Source of the DNA: a virus
Virus record (IMG/VR): IMGVR_UViG_3300032086_002585
Span: 1-43,242 of that record
Length of the DNA stretch: 43,242 nucleotides
Direction: 5' to 3' (one strand)
Shown here: positions 14,131-21,377 of the stretch, piece by piece
Numbering within the stretch: position 1 is the first letter of the stretch
Layout of the letters: each line of letters starts with the position of its first letter
Made by a program: the position numbers and the translations under genes
The notes under the pieces: generated by a model
Told to the model about the DNA's origin: nothing
What the model saw: only the letters and a program-made list of their open reading frames with translations
The model's database searches: none

Positions 14131-14246
14131 ACGCGCTATTCCACATCGGTTTAGCAATTGGATTTACCCTTGGCGTGATACTGTTTTCTATGGTTGGTAT
14201 CGCGTTAGGGTTTGGAGTAATGATGACTTTTGGAGTGGGATTGTGA
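14127..14246 (+). CDS. Membrane micro-protein (GTG start), 39 residues
   Basis: Almost entirely hydrophobic (IGLAIGFTLGVILFSMVGIA then LGFGVMMTFGVGL), with one or two membrane segments. The GTG start overlaps the previous TGA as GTGA, and its own TGA overlaps the next GTG. One of several membrane micro-proteins in this genome. Unknown role. Confidence 0.6.
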   Translation: MNALFHIGLAIGFTLGVILFSMVGIALGFGVMMTFGVGL

Positions 14247-14440
14247 TAGTTAAACGCACCGTAACAGACGCACAAGGTAACTTTCAATACTCAGTGCTAC
14301 ACGAGCATTGTTCGCACAGTAGCGCTGCAGGTAGCCTGCAGGTTATGAAAAGCAACTCTTTGATATCATCAAAGCTTAGTAATTTAAATGTGACAGTGGT
14401 GTTTGTAGATAGTGAAACTTACACATTTACGGAATTATGA
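14243..14440 (+). CDS. Hypothetical protein (GTG start), 65 residues
   Basis: The reading frame is open further upstream, but that part overlaps the two preceding genes and does not look coding. The GTGA overlap at 14243 gives the better start, a protein opening VIVKRTVTDAQGNFQYSVLH. Beta-rich, no family recognised. Confidence 0.6.
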   Translation: MIVKRTVTDAQGNFQYSVLHEHCSHSSAAGSLQVMKSNSLISSKLSNLNVTVVFVDSETYTFTEL

Positions 14441-14451
14441 GGAGTTTAACT

Positions 14452-15090
14452 ATGCTTAGTGCTGGTAGTGTTTTTAATAGTAAAAATAGCGGAAGCTTTG
14501 AAATTGTAGAATACATAAATTACAAGGAAGTTATTATTAGATTTATTGATACTGGTTATGAGACATCTGTTCATCTGTCATCAGTAAGAAGTGGAAGTAT
14601 CATGGATAGAATGCGACCCTCATTGTGTGGTGTCGGATTTATAGGATCAGGAAAGTACGCATCAAAGGTAAATAGAAGGCCAACCAGATCTTACGGAGTT
14701 TGGATTGGGATGATAAGGAGGTGTTATGATGTTGATAGAAAGAAAAAGAACGAGTCATATAAGGACTGCACTGTTTGCGATGAGTGGCATAATTTTCAAA
14801 ACTTCGCTAAGTGGTTTGAGGCTAACTATATAGATGGATTTCACCTTGATAAGGATATAAAAATTAAGGGGAATAGAGTTTACTCTCCAGATGCCTGCAT
14901 GTTTGTCAGCGTTCAAGATAATGCAGATGCATCGCTATCCAAGAGCTATAAATTTAAAAGCCCCGAAGGATGCATTGTTGATGTCTATAATTTATCAAGG
15001 TTCTGTAGGGACAATAAGCTAAATACTGGGCACATGTGCAATGTGCACTGCGGAAAGCTAAAGCAACACAAAGGCTGGAAGGCTCTTTGA
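14452..15090 (+). CDS. Homing-endonuclease-like protein, copy 1
   Basis: A 212-residue member of a three-copy family in this genome. Shared parts in order: an N-terminal domain ending in a VRSGSIMDRMRPSLCGVGF motif; a central nuclease-like domain with CTVCDEWHNFQNFAKWFEAN, LDKDIKIKGNRVYSPDAC and FVSVQDN; and a NUMOD1-like C-terminal helix region ending KQHKGWKAL. The paired Cys, the Asp/Lys/Asp strand and the final Asn resemble HNH-type free homing enzymes, though no full HNH motif is seen. The ATG with AGGAG seven bases ahead was chosen over the ATG at 14437. It is A/T-rich, which suggests recent arrival. Confidence 0.6.
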   Translation: MLSAGSVFNSKNSGSFEIVEYINYKEVIIRFIDTGYETSVHLSSVRSGSIMDRMRPSLCGVGFIGSGKYASKVNRRPTRSYGVWIGMIRRCYDVDRKKKNESYKDCTVCDEWHNFQNFAKWFEANYIDGFHLDKDIKIKGNRVYSPDACMFVSVQDNADASLSKSYKFKSPEGCIVDVYNLSRFCRDNKLNTGHMCNVHCGKLKQHKGWKAL

Positions 15091-15163
15091 TATGTAGTAA
15101 GCACTCTGTTACTTCCACACTAGTTAAGAGTGATGGGTTTAGTTATTTATTTGAGGATGTGTG

Positions 15164-15457
15164 ATGGCTAGAATTAAAACAAGAATAATACAAGAAGATG
15201 AGGTTTACGCTAACGTTCATGTAAACCTAGACGATCGCGGCTCACAAGGATATGAAGCGAGTGTTGAGCTTTTCAATAAGGATGGGGAAGGTTGGGTTGC
15301 TCACATTAAGTTTGACGATATGCCGCCGCAAAAATCCTTTGAGGACGCAGTAGATAGGCTTGGTCTTTACCTTAAAAAGATGGCTCCAGCACTAAAAGGT
15401 AAAAACTTTAAACATATAAATCCAGAGCCGTTATTTAATCCTAAGCACTTTAAATAA
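15164..15457 (+). CDS. Hypothetical protein, 97 residues
   Basis: Starts MARIKTRIIQEDEVYANVHV and has a beta-rich first half and a basic end (FKHINPEPLFNPKHFK). SD GAGGAT. It is the last gene of the plus-strand island and is followed by a terminator. No family recognised. Confidence 0.6.
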   Translation: MARIKTRIIQEDEVYANVHVNLDDRGSQGYEASVELFNKDGEGWVAHIKFDDMPPQKSFEDAVDRLGLYLKKMAPALKGKNFKHINPEPLFNPKHFK

Positions 15458-15460
15458 AAA

Positions 15461-15487
15461 ACTAGCCCCGCACATGTCGGGGCTTTT
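15461..15487. terminator. Bidirectional terminator between island and virion cassette
   Basis: Perfect stem AGCCCCG/CGGGGCT with loop CACATGT. TTTTC follows on the plus strand, and AGTTTTTT on the minus strand. It closes both convergent operons. Confidence 0.85.
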
Positions 15488-15488
15488 C

Positions 15489-15698
15489 TTATTGGTTAAC
15501 CTCGGCGTCATACCGCTTGATTAAAAACTCTTGGTTGGTTTTTATCTCAACTAGAAGTTCATACATCTTATCCTCTTTACTTTCCAGTCTATGCTTGGTG
15601 TTTGCTTGTACTGAGCTGTAAACATCCACCGAACCCATGACCATTCCAGCAATGAGGATGACAGCAACGCCGCTAAGGATAGTTTTAGTTACTGTCAT
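15489..15698 (-). CDS. Membrane-anchored helical protein, spanin-like
   Basis: A 69-residue protein with an N-terminal membrane anchor (ILSGVAVILIAGMVMG) and a helical, charged remainder ending in KTNQEFLIKRYDAEVNQ. This is the topology of an inner-membrane spanin (Rz-like), and no other spanin was seen. It lies with two virion-like genes and not with endolysin, so the function is a guess. Confidence 0.45.
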   Translation of the reverse strand: MTVTKTILSGVAVILIAGMVMGSVDVYSSVQANTKHRLESKEDKMYELLVEIKTNQEFLIKRYDAEVNQ

Positions 15699-15699
15699 G

Positions 15700-16251
15700 C
15701 TAGCCAGCGGGTGTAATTCTAACCGCGAACATAATCAAATCAGTGAGAGTTAAGTTGCCAGCCGTGTTGGATGACACTTCAATTCCTAAATCTTCCCCTG
15801 GAGCTATGCTTCCAAACACGACAGTGGAAAACCCAATAGCAGGAGAGCTGCCGCCAAAAGAAACGCCCACAGGGTAAAACTTAATCCCACCCGTAAACTC
15901 CTGACCCAAACTGCTTGCCACCTTTACCCCTATGTATGTATCAAGGAATGCCGGATCGTCCGCAATGATAGTTCCGCTAAAATCCACGCGATAAGACCTA
16001 GTTTCTGTTGAGTTGTGCTTAGCAACGGCAAATTGATTACTTCCTGAAATAAAGTCAGCATCATAACCAGCGACCGGAGCTGCTAGTGGCGTTGTTATCT
16101 CTGCCGTCTCAAACTGATTAGGATCTGCTGTTACGGGGGTTGCAGCATTGTCATTGTTCGTGACAAGAATGTTTGACGGAGCGCCATCAAAAATATCACC
16201 ACCTCCATTGCCACCTCTAGCGAAACCATCAATAGGTATAATTCCAGCCAT
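15700..16251 (-). CDS. Putative virion surface protein, 183 residues
   Basis: Gly/Ala/Thr-rich beta protein: GFARGGNGGGD near the start, then a jelly-roll-like series of short strands ending in DLIMFAVRITPAG. Such proteins often decorate phage heads or tails. It starts on the stop of the 88-residue gene (TAATG), so the pair is coupled. Role inferred from composition. Confidence 0.45.
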   Translation of the reverse strand: MAGIIPIDGFARGGNGGGDIFDGAPSNILVTNNDNAATPVTADPNQFETAEITTPLAAPVAGYDADFISGSNQFAVAKHNSTETRSYRVDFSGTIIADDPAFLDTYIGVKVASSLGQEFTGGIKFYPVGVSFGGSSPAIGFSTVVFGSIAPGEDLGIEVSSNTAGNLTLTDLIMFAVRITPAG

Positions 16252-16517
16252 TAGTATTCCACCTCTAACTTACCAAGGTCGCCATCTAGGGATGCGCGAA
16301 CCCAACACTCATTAGCTCCAGATTCAGATCTAAAGAACTCGCCTACATTAAATTGAAACCCATCAATAGCGCCATCAGGAGCTGTGGTTGACGTTGCAAC
16401 CTTTACGCCTCGACCTCTAGATACTTGCGCGTCAATTTGAGCGCCAACAGTAGCACCAGAAAGCGCATTTAGAGACTGCCAGTCACCAGATATACTGATT
16501 GTTTTTTGAGTTGCCAT
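16251..16517 (-). CDS. Putative small virion protein, 88 residues
   Basis: Beta-rich protein with ISGDWQSLNALSGATVGAQI and a C-terminal beta part (NECWVRASLDGDLGKLEVEY), a style I associate with small phage head-decoration or fibre-linked proteins. Strong SD AAGGGGG. It is the first gene after the promoter at 16622-16651, so this cassette is controlled apart from the main structural run. Confidence 0.45.
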   Translation of the reverse strand: MATQKTISISGDWQSLNALSGATVGAQIDAQVSRGRGVKVATSTTAPDGAIDGFQFNVGEFFRSESGANECWVRASLDGDLGKLEVEY

Positions 16518-16621
16518 TACAAACCCCCTTGATTGGAGGCTATAGCGTATTGCGGGGATAAAATGAAATCTGCCACGGTTTAGTCCTCATTAGAGTAACG
16601 GCTTCCATAGCAGATAAGGGC

Positions 16622-16651
16622 ATTATAGCTTAGTTGTTAGCTAGGTAACAA
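16622..16651 (-). promoter_or_regulatory. Promoter TTGTTA-18-TATAAT for the virion-like cassette
   Basis: Minus-strand consensus -10 at 16622-16627 and a good -35 at 16646-16651, partly within the end of the secreted-protein gene. The next 100 bases are a leader to the 88-residue gene. Confidence 0.55.
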
Positions 16652-16908
16652 CCTGTCGCTACTTCATTGGCAAAGGACTTGATGGCGTTATCTTTCCACT
16701 TATCACCAACGAATGATGGCTTGCTGTAAGCTTGGATTACAATGGCTCTTTTAACGCTATCACTAGCAGTTCCCATCACCTTAACCATAGACACCTCATC
16801 CTGGCGCTTGGTCATGACATCCTCAGCGAATTCATGCAAAGCTTCACAGTCCATAGCGGAAGCAGGAAGTGCCACCATCAAGGCAGCTAGAGCAATTAGT
16901 TTCTTCAT
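16630..16908 (-). CDS. Secreted (periplasmic) phage protein
   Basis: A 92-residue protein with a clear signal peptide (MKKLIALAALMVALPASA, cleavage after ASA) and a small helical mature domain with two Cys (CEALHEFAEDVMTKRQDEV and ATGCYLANN). This small exported family occurs in several phages of gammaproteobacteria as far as I recall. Its function is not known, but cell-envelope action such as blocking superinfection is possible. It lies two bases after the CsrA-like gene. Confidence 0.7.
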   Translation of the reverse strand: MKKLIALAALMVALPASAMDCEALHEFAEDVMTKRQDEVSMVKVMGTASDSVKRAIVIQAYSKPSFVGDKWKDNAIKSFANEVATGCYLANN

Positions 16909-16910
16909 GA

Positions 16911-17168
16911 TTAAACCCTATTAAGTAGAATGTGACGGGGAGCAACCAGACCAAACTTAACACCTCGATCGATACTGAGAATGTTAATGTTGCACTCGTT
17001 GATGTCTATTTCAACTTGCTCGGGTATCTTTTTGATTTGCATTTCGCCATTAATCTTCAAAACGCAAGTGGGGTGATTATGTGAGATGAGAGTGATAATA
17101 CACTCTTTGTCGGTTAGTTCGTTGTATACGCGAAAGGATTCGCCGGCGTTGCGGTACAGTGTCAACAT
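16911..17168 (-). CDS. CsrA-like RNA-binding protein with middle insertion
   Basis: An 85-residue protein whose two ends match CsrA/RsmA. The N-terminus MLTLYRNAGESFRV keeps Leu4 and Arg6. The C-terminal block NILSIDRG-VKFGLVAPRHILLNRV aligns with CsrA beta3-beta5 and keeps the GxxAP turn and the Arg equivalent to R44. Between them are about 40 extra residues, part of which (CIITLISHNHPTCVLKING) looks like a second beta3-beta4 unit. The normal C-terminal helix is missing. CsrA binds GGA hairpins at ribosome sites, so this could retune host or phage translation. It starts on a TAATG overlap with the homing-like gene, with SD GAGGG. Confidence 0.6.
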   Translation of the reverse strand: MLTLYRNAGESFRVYNELTDKECIITLISHNHPTCVLKINGEMQIKKIPEQVEIDINECNINILSIDRGVKFGLVAPRHILLNRV

Positions 17169-17926
17169 TATTTTACCCTCTTTAAGTTTGTCCATCCGCG
17201 ATAATGAGAGAATTTGCCATCCCTAAGCTTTTGAAGGCATGATATTGTCATTTTGTTTTCCCTTGCGAACTTGGTAATGCCAACAAAGTAAATAACCTCA
17301 CCATCAGGATTTTCAATAGAGTATGGCTCTCTGACTTTATAGGTTGGAATCGGGTTTCTTTTTCTTTTTGGTAAGCCAGAGCGGCTTTCGTCATAGTTCT
17401 TACCTCTAGAGGAAAAGGAAACATTCTCCTCCCTTGTTGCAAACTTGCACGTCTCTGGCGAGTAAATCTTATTACCTGGAACCCTTATGTCTTTATCAAG
17501 ATCGTAGCAAATACCATCTCTTGGGTAGTTTTCCTCAAACCAATCTGCAAAAATCTGAAACTCTTGCCACTCTTCACAAACCTCGCACTCGATGTACGTT
17601 GGATGTTTTTCGTGCCATTTAGGTGAGTAACACCTCTGAAGCATGACTGTCCATCTTCTATACGCGACATTCTTGCTGCTTGCCACGTGAGGCCCAAACC
17701 CAACAAATCCGACACCGTAGTATGATGGGTACATCTTATCCCTTACGGCCCCTTTATTTATTGCGCCTTGGTATGCTTCAGATTTGGTTTGAGTTTCTTT
17801 GAATGTAATGTGGTATCTATCAGATATTCCTTCAACCTTGCCAGTTACGGTAAAGTTCCCGAATCTTTTAGATTGATATTCTGCACCTATAAAGATATTT
17901 CCGGTGCGAGGGGTTTCTATTAGCAT
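17168..17926 (-). CDS. Homing-endonuclease-like protein, copy 2
   Basis: A 252-residue paralogue of the proteins at 14452 and 21821. It shares GAVRDKMYPSYYGVGFVGFG, YIECEVCEEWQEFQIFADWF, LDKDIRVPGNKIYSPETC and FATREEN, then a longer basic linker and a NUMOD1-like end with VGITKFARENKMTISCL and HYRGWTNL. SD GGAGG eight bases before ATG 17926 fixes the start. The promoter just upstream is flanked by an 8-base inverted repeat. The CsrA-like and secreted-protein genes follow directly, so a mobile endonuclease heads the operon. Confidence 0.6.
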   Translation of the reverse strand: MLIETPRTGNIFIGAEYQSKRFGNFTVTGKVEGISDRYHITFKETQTKSEAYQGAINKGAVRDKMYPSYYGVGFVGFGPHVASSKNVAYRRWTVMLQRCYSPKWHEKHPTYIECEVCEEWQEFQIFADWFEENYPRDGICYDLDKDIRVPGNKIYSPETCKFATREENVSFSSRGKNYDESRSGLPKRKRNPIPTYKVREPYSIENPDGEVIYFVGITKFARENKMTISCLQKLRDGKFSHYRGWTNLKRVK

Positions 17927-17946
17927 AGTCGTGACCTCCGTGGTTT

Positions 17947-17988
17947 CATGACGCCACCATAATAGCAGCGTCATGTGGAGTATTGCAA
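17947..17988 (-). promoter_or_regulatory. Promoter with 8-bp inverted repeat around its -10
   Basis: TTGCAA (17983-17988), 18 bases, TATTAT (17959-17964) on the minus strand. The arms CATGACGC (17947-17954) and GCGTCATG (17968-17975) are a perfect inverted repeat 13 bases apart that brackets the -10. This is what a repressor site looks like. Confidence 0.6.
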
Positions 17989-18001
17989 ATAGTGAGCCAT
18001 T

Positions 18002-18025
18002 AAAAAGCCCCGCGAGTGCGAGGCT
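18002..18025 (-). terminator. Terminator of the 19208-18041 operon
   Basis: Minus-strand stem GCCTCGC-ACTC-GCGGGGC (one T.G) followed by TTTTT. Confidence 0.8.
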
Positions 18026-18040
18026 GGGTGGTTGGCTTCT

Positions 18041-18238
18041 CTAGGTAAATTGACCCTTGTCAATACTATTTATTTTATCAACCACATCAAGCAGCTTTAA
18101 CTTTATAGTTTCGTCTAAATCATTATCTTCTATGTAGTCAATTACAGAGTGAATGCCATCCTCAGCAATCTTGAATTCTAACTCTGACTTTCGAATTCTT
18201 CTCATCCATCTTTCTCTATGTTGCTTCCAGTTGCTCAC
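18041..18238 (-). CDS. Hypothetical protein (GTG start), 65 residues
   Basis: Charged helical protein with a basic N-terminus (NWKQHRERWMRRIRKSELEF) and an acidic rest. GTG with AGGAG six bases ahead. Last gene of a five-to-six-gene accessory operon. Unknown. Confidence 0.55.
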   Translation of the reverse strand: MSNWKQHRERWMRRIRKSELEFKIAEDGIHSVIDYIEDNDLDETIKLKLLDVVDKINSIDKGQFT

Positions 18239-18239
18239 A

Positions 18240-18296
18240 TCACTCTCCTTGCTCTAGTAGGATTCGTGCAAAGTCGCAGCATTGGTCTTGACTCAT
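18240..18296 (-). CDS. Possible 18-residue micro-protein
   Basis: ATGA overlap with the upstream gene and a stop just ahead of the next gene's GTG. The product is MSQDQCCDFARILLEQGE. It could be real or just a re-initiation relay for the 65-residue gene. Confidence 0.4.
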   Translation of the reverse strand: MSQDQCCDFARILLEQGE

Positions 18297-18577
18297 ACAT
18301 CCTCTCTCTTTCTCGCGCTAGTTGTTCTCACTCGCTCAAAGTCATGGTTATCGTCATTCATCATCGACACACTGCCAGTAAGCGAAAGTATAATAAGGAA
18401 TGTAGCAGCTAGGTATCGCTTAACCCAATCCTCCGTTTTTCTCCAGTGCTGACTTATCTCGAATACTGCATCATCACCCAGAACCATGTCATCCGTTGAT
18501 TGAGGCTTATTCTTTGCAAAGTCTATTGCTGCTCGTTGCTCTTCTGGAGAGATGTTAGCTAGTATTCTTGCGGTCAT
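18293..18577 (-). CDS. Single-pass membrane protein, 94 residues
   Basis: N-terminal helical part (ANISPEEQRAAIDFAKNK), then an amphipathic RKTEDWVKRYLAATFLIILS leading into one membrane segment, then a short charged tail. Start chosen at the ATG one base after the previous stop. Unknown function. Confidence 0.6.
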   Translation of the reverse strand: MTARILANISPEEQRAAIDFAKNKPQSTDDMVLGDDAVFEISQHWRKTEDWVKRYLAATFLIILSLTGSVSMMNDDNHDFERVRTTSARKREDV

Positions 18578-18578
18578 G

Positions 18579-18776
18579 TTAGCTTCTCTTTGGTATATCA
18601 ATTTTTGCATTGAAAACACATCGGCAATTTATGTGCTCTGGAGTTTTAATTTCAACAACCTTGTGCGTGCTACCCTTGCGTCCGAATGTTACAAGCCACT
18701 TAAGAACCTCAAGCCATGGAGCGCTTATTGCCTTGTAGTTTGGCTTTACTTTGAAGATTCTATCTTGGTGCTTCAT
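18579..18776 (-). CDS. Hypothetical basic protein, 65 residues
   Basis: Lys-rich, with KAISAPWLEVLKWLVTFGRK and a late CRC pair. SD AGAGG. The spacing to its neighbours is one to two bases. No family recognised. Confidence 0.6.
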   Translation of the reverse strand: MKHQDRIFKVKPNYKAISAPWLEVLKWLVTFGRKGSTHKVVEIKTPEHINCRCVFNAKIDIPKRS

Positions 18777-18777
18777 A

Positions 18778-18891
18778 TCAACCTCTCTTTGGTAAGCCGT
18801 CTATTAGGTCTGCAAATGCCATTAAAGCACCAGACCCGAAGTGCTTCTCTATTAGTTGATAGAGAAGGGTTATTTCTTGCTCTTTAGTCAC
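18778..18891 (-). CDS. Small helical protein (GTG start), 37 residues
   Basis: GTG overlaps the TGA of the 106-residue gene (GTGA). The product contains QEITLLYQLIEKHFGSGALM, and ends one base before the next ATG. Support comes from coupling and good coding style. Confidence 0.55.
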   Translation of the reverse strand: MTKEQEITLLYQLIEKHFGSGALMAFADLIDGLPKRG

Positions 18892-19208
18892 AAGCTCCCC
18901 TCAAGGTCGGTAAAGAAATCACCATCCGACTCCTTGTTTATTTTACTTTCCTCAATCAGGATTAAATCGAAATCATCAATAATTCCGCTTTCTATGTCAT
19001 AGCTGTGATTTGTGGTTGATAACATATACACGCCATCTTCATAGCTATGAAGATTTAGCGTAGGGATATCGTAAACATCATCAGTTATTAAATCCATCAG
19101 AGATCCGTTACTCTTTCGCTTTAGCAGTGTTGCCGACACCTCGCTAACAATTTTGTTATTGTGTAGGTAATTATTATGCTTAACCCTCACAAAAAGCTCT
19201 AATTTCAT
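18888..19208 (-). CDS. Hypothetical protein, 106 residues
   Basis: Beta-rich first half (ELFVRVKHNNYLHN) and a very acidic end. SD AGAGGAT. First gene of the accessory operon 19208-18041. The leader just upstream resembles the leader of the plus-strand early operon. Unknown function. Confidence 0.6.
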   Translation of the reverse strand: MKLELFVRVKHNNYLHNNKIVSEVSATLLKRKSNGSLMDLITDDVYDIPTLNLHSYEDGVYMLSTTNHSYDIESGIIDDFDLILIEESKINKESDGDFFTDLEGSL

Positions 19209-19209
19209 C

Positions 19210-19243
19210 TTTAAATCCTCTTTGTTTGTGTGAAGCTATTATC
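19210..19243 (-). promoter_or_regulatory. Candidate promoter and shared leader
   Basis: Minus-strand GATAAT (19238-19243) followed by AGCTTCACACAAACAAAGAG, which matches the leader at about 26761 and, more loosely, those at 13509 and 34007. The -35 is weak. TTCGG-N5-CCGAA lies further upstream. Confidence 0.45.
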
Positions 19244-19301
19244 AAGGATTAATTCAAATAGGACTATTCGGTTATTCCGAAGTGTTTTAGCAATAGGCAA
19301 T

Positions 19302-19324
19302 AAAAAACCCCAATTAAGGGGTTT
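19302..19324 (-). terminator. Terminator of the terminase operon
   Basis: Minus-strand AACCCC-TTAATT-GGGGTTTTTT, directly after the 121-residue gene that follows the large terminase. Confidence 0.85.
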
Positions 19325-19330
19325 GTGATA

Positions 19331-19696
19331 TCAATCTCGAATGCAATCTTCAAGGGCAAAGTTAATCCCCCTCAGCAGTTTCCACTTCTTCTCAAAGTGG
19401 TCGCGCTCTTCTGGGGTCTTAGCTCGCTGCTTTCCTGAGTAAGCTACGTCAATCATCTGACTAAGGCCACCGAACGAACCTGGCTCACCATCGATAAGAG
19501 TTCCGTATAGCGCATACTCAACACACGCCTTGGTTTCATCCTTGGTGATGTGCTTGCGTTTAGCCTGGTGTCGGTGCTTGATTGCTTCCACTGCTGTATT
19601 GATAACGCAGTTCTTGGTGTAGGTTTCTTGGTATTCATCCCACAAAAGGAATAGGGTTTCCTCTTGAGCTTGTGTAGCGAGTTTTAGTGCGTTCAT
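19331..19696 (-). CDS. Hypothetical protein after terminase, 121 residues
   Basis: Helical, basic, with HRHQAKRKHITKDETKACVE and a conserved-looking GEPGSFGGLSQMIDVAYSGK segment. It is 16 bases after the large terminase stop and ends at a terminator, so it is co-expressed with packaging genes. No recognised family. Confidence 0.65.
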   Translation of the reverse strand: MNALKLATQAQEETLFLLWDEYQETYTKNCVINTAVEAIKHRHQAKRKHITKDETKACVEYALYGTLIDGEPGSFGGLSQMIDVAYSGKQRAKTPEERDHFEKKWKLLRGINFALEDCIRD

Positions 19697-19712
19697 ATTG
19701 TGACTTCCATAG

Positions 19713-21377
19713 TTATAGCCATGACAGGCCAGAGTTTACATCACTAATTAAGTTGTCGTCTATAGCGTCCATGATTGTATCGTATTGGTCATCATAGCCG
19801 TCTTCTTTATCCATCAGAACTTCATAAGTTAGCGCATCACATTCAGAAAAGAAAGGAATAACCCAATCAGTTGATGCTGCGTGGTCTCCATTCCAGTATG
19901 TAACTTGTGAAACCTTTTGACCATCCTCGCGATAAAGCATTGGAACCATCACATCACCAGCTTTAATTCTAGGCTGACAGTTGTGATGTCGGATTACTTT
20001 GTTTTGGTCTGTGCCGCGCTGCTTTGGCTCAACAACTATGCCTGAAGGTGAGTTCTTCTTAAGGTCAGTAATGAGACCTTGCCCGGCTTGCTTATCCTCA
20101 ATAACCATCTTGATTAGCGGAGCTGGGTAGTGATGATCGAACGGCTTCCACTTGGTCCACAACTCTTCAGCCTTTACTTGTAGTTCAGATGGGGACCACT
20201 TACCGCGCTCAATATCAATCACATAAAGCTTGCCGTCCCTACCAGTCCCGCATAGTGCAAATACCGTATAGTCATTACGGTCGGTTATCTTGCCTGAGTT
20301 GGTGTCGACATAAACGTATCGTGATGTTAGGTGTGGAAGCATTTCATAACGACCAAACCACGCAGTATCAAGTAAACCACCAGATAGCTTAGTTGGCGCT
20401 TGCATGTACTGAGATTCAAACGTGTATGGGTCTTTATCCCACAGGTCGATCAGTTGGTCTACGTGCTCCATCTCCGGCCAGTATGACCAGTAACGAGTGC
20501 CAGCAACTTCTCTTGAGTCGGTATCCTTTACCGTTTCCCAACAAAGGGTTTTGTAAGGTTCTGGTAGCTGCTCAATAAAATCCTCAGTCACCAATGCGGG
20601 TATCTTCAGGATGTCATAGTCAACACCCATCTTACCCTGCAAGAAAAAGCCAGTGGTATCATCTACGTGCAATCTCTGCTGAATACTGACAAATGGTGTT
20701 GGATGCTCTTTGGACTTATCACCCCTACGCGAGCGAATAGTGTTTGTTAGTCGGCGGTGCATTGCCTCTCTTTTTGTTGGTGAGAACATCGATTCGGGCT
20801 TGTCAGGATCGTCAAAACAGATCATTCCTGAGAACTTATCACCAAAGTAACCGCCACGCTTACCAGTGATTTGACCACCAGTAGCGCGAGAAACAGTAGT
20901 GCCTACAACCTTGCCCTTTGCATTGACAACCTCCCACTCTTCAGCCTGGTTAACGCCAAACGTACACTGCCACAGCTCTTGGTACTCCTTAGAGCCAATG
21001 ATATCTCTTGTGCGCCTAGAGTTGCCCTTTACCAATGAATCAGAGAAGGATAGGTTCAAGTTTCTGAATCGGTCTAGCACTCTGATTTGAGTTAGCACGT
21101 TTGTGTAAGCAGGGAGGTGAATAGAGAAGAACTCTGTCTTTGTGCCGCCTGGGGGGATATTGATTAGCAGTGAGTTAGCCGTCATCTCGCCACGAATTAG
21201 CTTATCAACTTTCTCCGCCATGTATCTATGATGCCAGTTAACTAAAAGCTTCTCGCCCTGGAGTAGTTCAAACCATAGGCGAGTGAAGTTTAGGAAGGAC
21301 TTTTCCGATTTGTGCTTGATAGCAACGCGAGTGGGGAAGTCGCAATCTTCCCACTCTAAGCATCTAGTCGAGGTCAT
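19713..21377 (-). CDS. terL: Terminase large subunit
   Basis: A 554-residue packaging motor. The N-terminal ATPase has a Walker-A-like LLINIPPGGTKTEFFS near residue 70 and Walker B MICFDDPD near residue 195. An RNase-H-like nuclease starts at YVDTNSGKITDRNDYTVF near residue 357. Further acidic residues follow at MVIEDKQAG and DDQYDTIMDAIDD. It cuts and pumps DNA into the prohead with TerS. It overlaps terS by 14 nt. The closest style is that of headful or cos myophages with DUF1073 portals, and the packaging mode cannot be read from the sequence alone. Confidence 0.95.
   Translation of the reverse strand: MTSTRCLEWEDCDFPTRVAIKHKSEKSFLNFTRLWFELLQGEKLLVNWHHRYMAEKVDKLIRGEMTANSLLINIPPGGTKTEFFSIHLPAYTNVLTQIRVLDRFRNLNLSFSDSLVKGNSRRTRDIIGSKEYQELWQCTFGVNQAEEWEVVNAKGKVVGTTVSRATGGQITGKRGGYFGDKFSGMICFDDPDKPESMFSPTKREAMHRRLTNTIRSRRGDKSKEHPTPFVSIQQRLHVDDTTGFFLQGKMGVDYDILKIPALVTEDFIEQLPEPYKTLCWETVKDTDSREVAGTRYWSYWPEMEHVDQLIDLWDKDPYTFESQYMQAPTKLSGGLLDTAWFGRYEMLPHLTSRYVYVDTNSGKITDRNDYTVFALCGTGRDGKLYVIDIERGKWSPSELQVKAEELWTKWKPFDHHYPAPLIKMVIEDKQAGQGLITDLKKNSPSGIVVEPKQRGTDQNKVIRHHNCQPRIKAGDVMVPMLYREDGQKVSQVTYWNGDHAASTDWVIPFFSECDALTYEVLMDKEDGYDDQYDTIMDAIDDNLISDVNSGLSWL

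Noticed and set aside
14090-14242. Upstream extension of the 65-residue gene to an ATG at 14090
   Set aside because: That part overlaps two coupled genes in other frames and has an odd Trp/Arg composition; the GTGA start explains the gene better.
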